Positions 57,794 to 64,000 of a stretch of 64,000 nt of DNA are shown piece after piece. The stretch is from Nocardioidaceae bacterium. Lineage in GTDB: Bacteria; Actinomycetota; Actinomycetes; Propionibacteriales; Nocardioidaceae. Each line of letters opens with the position of its first letter. Position 1 is the first letter of the stretch. The notes under the pieces were generated by a model. The model made no database searches. It was not told where the DNA came from and saw nothing but the letters and a program-made list of their open reading frames with translations. Location of the stretch: contig JAGIBL010000002.1 of the NCBI GenBank assembly GCA_017744365.1, positions 806,001 through 870,000 on the forward strand, read 5' to 3'. A program made the translations under genes and the position numbers.

Positions 57794-59920
57794 TCACCTG
57801 GTCGAGACGGTCGTCATCCGCTGCGTGGCCCGGGTGTAGACGACGTACAGGGTGGCCCGGCCGGTCGGCGACTCCGCCTCGATCTCCCCGGGCTCGACCA
57901 CCACGATGCCGTCGAACTCCAGGCCCTTGGTGTCCAGGCCGGTGAGCACCACCACGCGGGCGTCGGCACCCTCGACCATCCCGGCCAGCTCGGGCCAGGA
58001 GGCGACCCAGCGGGACGCCTCGGCACGGCGGGCCACCGGGACCACGATGCCGACGGTGCCCTCGACGCTCTCCACCAGCGACGCGACCGCGGCCCGGGCC
58101 CCGGCCTCGAGGTCCGGCACGACCTGCTCGACCGGCTCCACGCCCGTCGAGCGGACCGCGTTCGGCAGGTCCGCGTCCAGGCCGACCCGCTCGGCGTACG
58201 CCGCCGCGAAGGCGTAGATCTCCGCGGAGTTGCGGTAGTTGGTCGACAGGTGGAAATCGTGCACGGCCTTGTCGCCCAGCGCCGCGCCGCGCGCCGCGGT
58301 GGCCTCGGCGGGCACCGGCCACGACGACTGCGCCGGATCCCCGACGATCGTCCAGGTCGCGGTCCGGCCGCGCCGGCCGACCATCCGCCACTGCATCGGG
58401 GTCAGGTCCTGCGCCTCGTCGACGAGCACGTGCGCGTAGCCGTCGTCCTCGATCCGGCCCGACGGCGGCGCCCAGCCCCGCGGCCCGGCGTACTCGCGGT
58501 CGGAGGCGGTGGTCAGCTCCTGCAGCGAGGAGTCGACCAGGTCGAGCGGGTCCTGGTCCTCGTCGGCGACCAGCGGCGGGTCCCCGAGCAGGTAGCGCAG
58601 CTCGTCGACCAGGGGGATGTCGTCGACGCTGAGCTCGTCGCTCCAGGACTTCGCGAGCAGCCGGACCTGCTCGTCCTCGAGCACGCCCTCGGCGACCCGC
58701 TCGAGCAGGTCGGTCTCGCGCAGCCAGCCGAGCACGGTGGCCGCGTCCAGCACCGGCCACCACGACGAGGCGAAGTCCAGGAACGCGTCCGAGGTCCGCA
58801 TCTCGTCGGCGAAGTCCTCCTTGGTCCGCTCGCGGGCGCGCTCCGAGCGCACCTGCCGCCACATCAGGTCGATCAGCGTGGAGGCGACCTTGGTGGTCGA
58901 GCGGTTCCGCGGGCCCATCGAGAGCAGCTGCCGGCGGGCCTGGCCGAGCTCGCGCGGGCCGAGCGTGATGACGTCGTCGCGGTAGAAGATGCGGAACTCC
59001 CGGGGCGCGCCGGGCACGCTCTGCCGCGCGGTACGGCGGAGCAGCTCGGCCATCGCGGCCGAGCCCTTGACCTCGGCGATGCGCGGGTCGTCGCGCCGGG
59101 TGGCGCGCAGCCCGTCGACGACTTCGCCCAGCGAGCGCAGCGCCACCGCGGTCTCGCCCAGCGAGGGCAGCACCCGCTCGATGTAGCGCATGAACACGCC
59201 CGAGGGACCGACCACGAGGACGCCGCCGGTCTCGTAGCGCCGGCGGTCGGCGTAGAGCAGGTAGGCCGCACGGTGCAGCGCGACCACGGTCTTGCCGGTG
59301 CCGGGACCGCCGCCGATGAGCACCACGCCCTTGTTGGGCGCGCGGATCGCGCGGTCCTGCTCGGCCTGGATGGTGGCCACGATCGAGTGCATCGAGCGGT
59401 CGCGGGCCCGGGAGAGCTGCGCCATCAGCGCGCCCTCGCCGACGATGGGCAGCTCGGTCTCCACGTCGCCGTCGAGCAGCTCGTCCTCGACGCCGATCAC
59501 CGTGACGCCCTGGCTGCGCAGGATCCGGCGCCGGATCACGCCGTGCGGGTCGGCGTGGGTCGCCTGGTAGAAGACCGCCGCGGCCGGGGCCCGCCAGTCG
59601 ATCAGCAGCACGTCCCGGTTGGCGTCGCGCAGGCCGATGCGCCCGACGTACCGGGGCTCCGGGTCGACCTCGGCGCGCATGTCGAGCCGGCCGAAGACCA
59701 GCCCCTCGTGCGCGGCGTCGAGGGTGGCGAGCCGCTTGGCCGCCTGGTAGAGCATCGCGTCGCGCTCGACCAGGCCACCCTCGTGGCCGAGCTGGCCACG
59801 GGCACGGCCCTCGGCGGCCAGCTCCTCGGCCGAGCGCGCCGACTCGGCCAGCTGGCGGTAGACGGTGTCGACGAAATCCTGCTCGCGCGCGATCTCGCGT
59901 GCGGCGACGTCATCGTTCAA
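57794..59920 (-). CDS. helD: HelD-like SF1 ATPase
   Basis: A 708-residue UvrD/Rep-type helicase-like ATPase. Motif I is GGGPGTGKTVVALHRAAYLLY, motif II is LVDEAQDLTPMQW, and motif IV-VI are TNYRNS and VVYTRATQRM. An N-terminal coiled coil and the segment DWRAPAAAVFYQAT are characteristic of HelD, which releases stalled RNA polymerase. The TTG at 59920 has AAGGA nine bases upstream; an alternative TTG lies at 59959. It is monocistronic, with 90 bp upstream before the phosphoesterase gene. Confidence 0.85.
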   Translation of the reverse strand: MNDDVAAREIAREQDFVDTVYRQLAESARSAEELAAEGRARGQLGHEGGLVERDAMLYQAAKRLATLDAAHEGLVFGRLDMRAEVDPEPRYVGRIGLRDANRDVLLIDWRAPAAAVFYQATHADPHGVIRRRILRSQGVTVIGVEDELLDGDVETELPIVGEGALMAQLSRARDRSMHSIVATIQAEQDRAIRAPNKGVVLIGGGPGTGKTVVALHRAAYLLYADRRRYETGGVLVVGPSGVFMRYIERVLPSLGETAVALRSLGEVVDGLRATRRDDPRIAEVKGSAAMAELLRRTARQSVPGAPREFRIFYRDDVITLGPRELGQARRQLLSMGPRNRSTTKVASTLIDLMWRQVRSERARERTKEDFADEMRTSDAFLDFASSWWPVLDAATVLGWLRETDLLERVAEGVLEDEQVRLLAKSWSDELSVDDIPLVDELRYLLGDPPLVADEDQDPLDLVDSSLQELTTASDREYAGPRGWAPPSGRIEDDGYAHVLVDEAQDLTPMQWRMVGRRGRTATWTIVGDPAQSSWPVPAEATAARGAALGDKAVHDFHLSTNYRNSAEIYAFAAAYAERVGLDADLPNAVRSTGVEPVEQVVPDLEAGARAAVASLVESVEGTVGIVVPVARRAEASRWVASWPELAGMVEGADARVVVLTGLDTKGLEFDGIVVVEPGEIEAESPTGRATLYVVYTRATQRMTTVSTR

Positions 59921-60010
59921 CTTCGCGGGTCCTTCAGACGGCGAATAGGGAGTCCTCAACTCTACCTGCGCCCGATGACGGGTGTCCCAGCAATACCGAT
60001 CGAGGAGACG

Positions 60011-60913
60011 TCAGTGGCACGCCGAGGTGCCGGAGTCGCGGATCTTGCCCCAGATGTCGCGGTACTGCCAGGAGTAGGCGGTCGGGGTCAGCCGCAGCCG
60101 CAGCACGCCGGGCGCGGTGTTGAGGAAGAACCGCGAGCCGGCGACGGTGGCGCCCTTCTTGTACAGGCTCTTGCCGCCCGCCCCGGAGACGAACTGCCGG
60201 ATGCCGCCGGCGCTGACGGTCCCGGTGGCCAGCTTGGGCGCGAACCGCTCGTAGTCGTGGTCGTGACCGGACAGCGCCACGTCCACCTTGGCCGCCTGCG
60301 CGATCCGCCAGAACGACTGCATGAACAGCGCGCTGCCGTGCTCGCCGCCGGAGGAGAACCGCGGGTGGTGGCCGACGATCATCGCGCACCGCGACGGGTG
60401 CGCCTTGAGCGCGCCGGCCAGCCAGGTGCGCTCGGCGGCGCAGTCGACCCGGTCGCAGTTGGTGTTGAGCACGTAGACCTGCCAGCCGTTGATCGCGGTC
60501 CGGTAGTAGCCGGGCTTCGTGGTCTTGCCGGCCCAGTACTTGTAGTACCCGGCGGCGCCGGCCGTGTAGTACTCGTGGTTGCCCGGGACCGGGATGGTGC
60601 GGTCGCGGAACGTGCCCCAGGTCTTCGCGTACGAGCCGAGGAAGTCGGCGTAGGAGCCCTTCTGGTACTGCAGGTCGCCGAGCGCGATCACCTTCTGCGG
60701 CTTCAGCGAGCGGACCAGGCTGGCGGTCGCGGCCTGCCGGCAGGTGGTCTTGGTGACCGGGCTGCCCGGCGGGCAGGCGATGTCGCCGGCGGCGACCACG
60801 ATGGCGACCGGGGTGCTCGCGAGCTTCGCCTTCTCCTGGGTCCGAACGCTGCCGGTGCCGCCGCAGCCGGCCAGGACGAGGACGAGCACGAGCAGGGGAA
60901 GAAGACGGCGCAT
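60011..60913 (-). CDS. Metallophosphoesterase lipoprotein
   Basis: A 300-residue lipoprotein. Lipobox LAGC lies at residues 14-17, and the calcineurin-like metal motifs are AAGDIA, ALGDLQY, PGNHEYY, VGHHPRF and GHDHDYERF. This is the typical actinobacterial purple acid phosphatase-like fold, anchored outside the cell. It is a different subgroup from the larger WxL-linked enzyme at 50399. It lies 9 bp after the VWA protein gene, in the same direction. Confidence 0.88.
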   Translation of the reverse strand: MRRLLPLLVLVLVLAGCGGTGSVRTQEKAKLASTPVAIVVAAGDIACPPGSPVTKTTCRQAATASLVRSLKPQKVIALGDLQYQKGSYADFLGSYAKTWGTFRDRTIPVPGNHEYYTAGAAGYYKYWAGKTTKPGYYRTAINGWQVYVLNTNCDRVDCAAERTWLAGALKAHPSRCAMIVGHHPRFSSGGEHGSALFMQSFWRIAQAAKVDVALSGHDHDYERFAPKLATGTVSAGGIRQFVSGAGGKSLYKKGATVAGSRFFLNTAPGVLRLRLTPTAYSWQYRDIWGKIRDSGTSACH

Positions 60914-60922
60914 GGCTCCAAC

Positions 60923-62298
60923 CTAGGCGAGATCGTGCACGAACTCGCCGAGCTGCTTGAGATTCCGACATTCCACCATCGGCATCAGCGATCCGTACTC
61001 CCGGGCCGCGGAGTCGCCGGTGCCCCAGTGCCGGGTGGACTCCGGGTTGAGCCACCACGCGTGCCGGGAGTCCTTGACCAGCTGCTCGACCACGTCGGTG
61101 GCCAGGTCGGAGTAGTTGGACCGCGCGTCGCCGAGGACGAGCAGGTTGACCTTGGGGCCGAGCGCATCCGGGTGCCGCTCGGCGAACCGGGTGAACGCGC
61201 GGCCGTAGTTGGTCCGGCCCCACAGCGTCGCGTGCTGGGCGCTCGCGGCCAGCGAGGCCATCGTGGTCACCGGGTCGGCGCCGGGCACGAACTGGTCGGT
61301 GACCTCGTGGATCTCGTCGACGAAGGTGAACGCCCGGACCCGGTTGAAGTTCTCGCGCAGCGCGAAGACCAGCATCAGCGTGAAGTTCGCGAAGTTGGCG
61401 ACCGAACCGCTCACGTCGCAGAGCACCACCAGGTCGGTGCGGCTGGGCCGGCGCGGCCGGTGGTGGGTCTCCAGCGGCACGCCACCGGAGGAGACCGAGG
61501 CGCGCACCGTACGACGGAAGTCGAGCGGCCCGCGCAGCTTGGAGGCCTTGTGCCGGTTCACCCGGGCGGCCAGCTTGCGCGCCAGCGGAGCGATCTCGCG
61601 GCGCATCTCCTCCAGGTCGGACTTGCGGGCGGCGGTGAAGTCGACCTGGTCGATGCTCTTGCGCACGGTGTACCGCGCGACGTGCTCGGGGCCGCGCACC
61701 TCGGCGGCCCGGCGCCGCACCTCGGCGTCGACCATGCCCTCGAACGCGCGCACCTGCGCCTCGACCAGCCGCCGCAGCGCCGGGTCGTCGTCGAGCTCGC
61801 CGAGGAGCCCCTGCAGGACCTTGCCGACCAGCTCGTCCGGCGAGACCCGGTTCATCACGTTGTACGACGACCAGCGCTGCTCGCCGGGGCCACGGCCGCG
61901 GATCATCCCGAACCGCTGCACCGCCTCGCGCGCGAGCAGCGTCAGGGCGTCGGGATCGCCCATGCCGAGGGCCTCGACCAGGGTCTCGCGGAACCGGGCG
62001 AGGTCCTGCGGGCCGTCGGGGAGCGGCCCGTCGCTGCGCCCCGGTTCCTCCTCCTCGTGCGCAGCGTGGCCCGGATCCCCCACCAGCGCAGGGAAGTAGA
62101 GGTCGAAGAGGTGGTCGAAACCCGGCCGGTGCGGCTGCCGCTTCACCAGCGTGGCGGCGTAGGCGGAACGGAGCGTCTCGCGGTCGGAGAGCCCCAGGGC
62201 CTGCACCGCGTGCACCGCGTCCAGGCCCTCGGAGAGCGAGACCGGGAGGCCCGCCGAGCGCAGCGCCTCGACGAAGGACAGGTGCCGGTCGAGCAGGG

Positions 62299-62302
<4 letters not shown>
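60923..62302 (-). CDS. VWA domain protein (CoxE-like), partner of MoxR ATPase
   Basis: A 459-residue protein. Residues about 1-240 are helical and charged; the C-terminal ~190 form a von Willebrand A domain with the MIDAS motif DVSGS (in VVLCDVSGSVANF) and a further conserved FVDEIHEV segment. It overlaps the MoxR-type ATPase gene by ATGA. Such pairs assemble or activate metal enzymes or stress proteins; the client is not encoded here. Confidence 0.85.
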
Positions 62303-63183
<881 letters not shown>

Positions 63184-63190
63184 CCGGCCA

Positions 63191-64000
63191 TCATGCCCGC
63201 ACGGGTCGTGGCGCGAGCAGCAACGTGAGGCCGATCACGCCCGCCGCCACGCCCGAGACCATCAGCGGGAGGTGGCCGTCGCCGTCCCAGGCCAGGCCGG
63301 CCCAGATGCCGGCGACGAGCACGCCGGCGCCGAGCACACCCTGGAAGATGCCCTGCCCGGTGCCCTGCGCGCCGGCCGGCAGCAGTCCGGAGACCCAGGC
63401 CTTGCCGACGCCGTCGGTCAGGCCGGTGTAGGCGCCGTACCCGCCGAGCAGCAGCCAGGCGACCGCGTGGTTCTCGGTGACGCCGAGCCCGAAGTACACG
63501 ACCGCGAAGACGAGCAGCCCGACGGCGAAGACGGTCTGCGGGCTGAGCCGGTCCGCGACCACGCCGGCCGGGTAGCTGAGCACCGTGTAGACCAGGTTGT
63601 AGCCGACGTACGCCAGGATCACCCCGGTCACCCCGAACCCGATCTCGTGCAGCCTGAGCAGGAGCAGTGCGTCGGGGAAGTTGATGAGGGAGAACAGACC
63701 AACAACAGCAACTACCCACCAGAACCGCCGAGGCGGCTCAAACGGACCGGGGGAGCGAAGCGGAGGAGGCACGGCTTGAGCCGCCTCGGCGGCCCCCGGC
63801 ACCTCCCGCACCAGAGAGACCAGCGCAACACTCGCCAAAGCCGGAACCACCGCGATCCACAGCAGCGGCCGCAGCCGGTGGTCGAGCAGCTCGTAGCCGG
63901 CCAGCGCGATCAGCGGGCCGATCACCGCGCCGGCGGTGTCCGCGGTCCGGTGGAACCCGAAGGCACGCCCGCGCGCCTCGACCGGGATGTCCTGGACCAG
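63191..64000 (-). CDS. MFS transporter (5' end outside window)
   Basis: The frame is open from base 64000 downward, so the N-terminal half is outside; 269 residues are visible. GRAFGFHRTADTAGAVIGP, just inside, is the segment between helices typical of the MFS subgroup annotated as MFS in actinobacteria. At least seven helices follow (for instance FWWVVAVVGLFSLINFPDALLLL, AVAWLLLGGYGAYTGLTDG). Substrate unknown. It may be cotranscribed with the MoxR gene. Confidence 0.82.
   Translation of the reverse strand: MVQDIPVEARGRAFGFHRTADTAGAVIGPLIALAGYELLDHRLRPLLWIAVVPALASVALVSLVREVPGAAEAAQAVPPPLRSPGPFEPPRRFWWVVAVVGLFSLINFPDALLLLRLHEIGFGVTGVILAYVGYNLVYTVLSYPAGVVADRLSPQTVFAVGLLVFAVVYFGLGVTENHAVAWLLLGGYGAYTGLTDGVGKAWVSGLLPAGAQGTGQGIFQGVLGAGVLVAGIWAGLAWDGDGHLPLMVSGVAAGVIGLTLLLAPRPVRA

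Overview
The window is high-GC actinobacterial chromosome, most like Nocardioides or a close relative (Nocardioidaceae). The case rests on the strong GC bias at third codon positions, frequent GTG starts and 4-bp ATGA/GTGA overlaps, a mycothiol-dependent enzyme family, an MprA-MprB-PepD module, an actinobacterial LexA box, a HelD-type ATPase and a KstR-type operator. I saw no rRNA, tRNA, CRISPR array, prophage or insertion sequence. The first and last genes are cut by the window edges.

Layout. 1-9 kb is lipid and general metabolism: the end of a FadE5-like acyl-CoA dehydrogenase, an SGNH esterase, a flavin reductase, a mycothiol-dependent enzyme/SDR/GNAT operon, a nested inverted-repeat element, a fused acyl-CoA carboxyltransferase, and an SDR resembling 3-alpha-hydroxysteroid dehydrogenase behind a KstR-like box. 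9.2-11.1 kb holds the first of two paralogous loci in which an ECF sigma factor is fused to its own zinc-finger anti-sigma domain, a membrane segment and a distal domain, with a small companion protein. 11.3-13.9 kb is a lipoprotein and a small ABC exporter. 13.9-17.5 kb is a branched-chain 2-oxoacid dehydrogenase operon. 17.6-25.8 kb is surface proteins, a lower-GC patch and a 1349-residue LPXTG protein.

26-30.7 kb carries an aminotransferase, two small-molecule genes and a GntR regulator with two matching operators. 30.6-32.6 kb is the second fused sigma/anti-sigma locus, this time with two tandem companion proteins. 33.6-37.1 kb is mprA-mprB-pepD. 37.1-40.8 kb has three overlapping chorismate-utilising genes (pabB, pabA and a PhzE/TrpEG-type fusion). 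41.5-47.5 kb has several regulator/target pairs with visible palindromic operators (HxlR/MMPL, TetR/oxidoreductase). 47.6-48.8 kb is an SOS-controlled HNH nuclease. 49.3-54.7 kb is a surface cluster: a DUF916 WxL-interacting-type protein, a secreted metallophosphatase with a WxL-like C-terminus, a BMP-like membrane protein and a HupE/UreJ protein. 54.8-64 kb is zwf, an ECF41 sigma factor with its carboxymuconolactone decarboxylase partner, helD, a metallophosphatase lipoprotein, a VWA/MoxR pair and an MFS transporter.

The strongest candidate for a poorly described system is the duplicated one-protein sigma/anti-sigma locus with its family of small 'GP(F/Y)' companion proteins. Next are the actinobacterial WxL-like/DUF916 pair and the steroid-type regulon near 6.7 kb.
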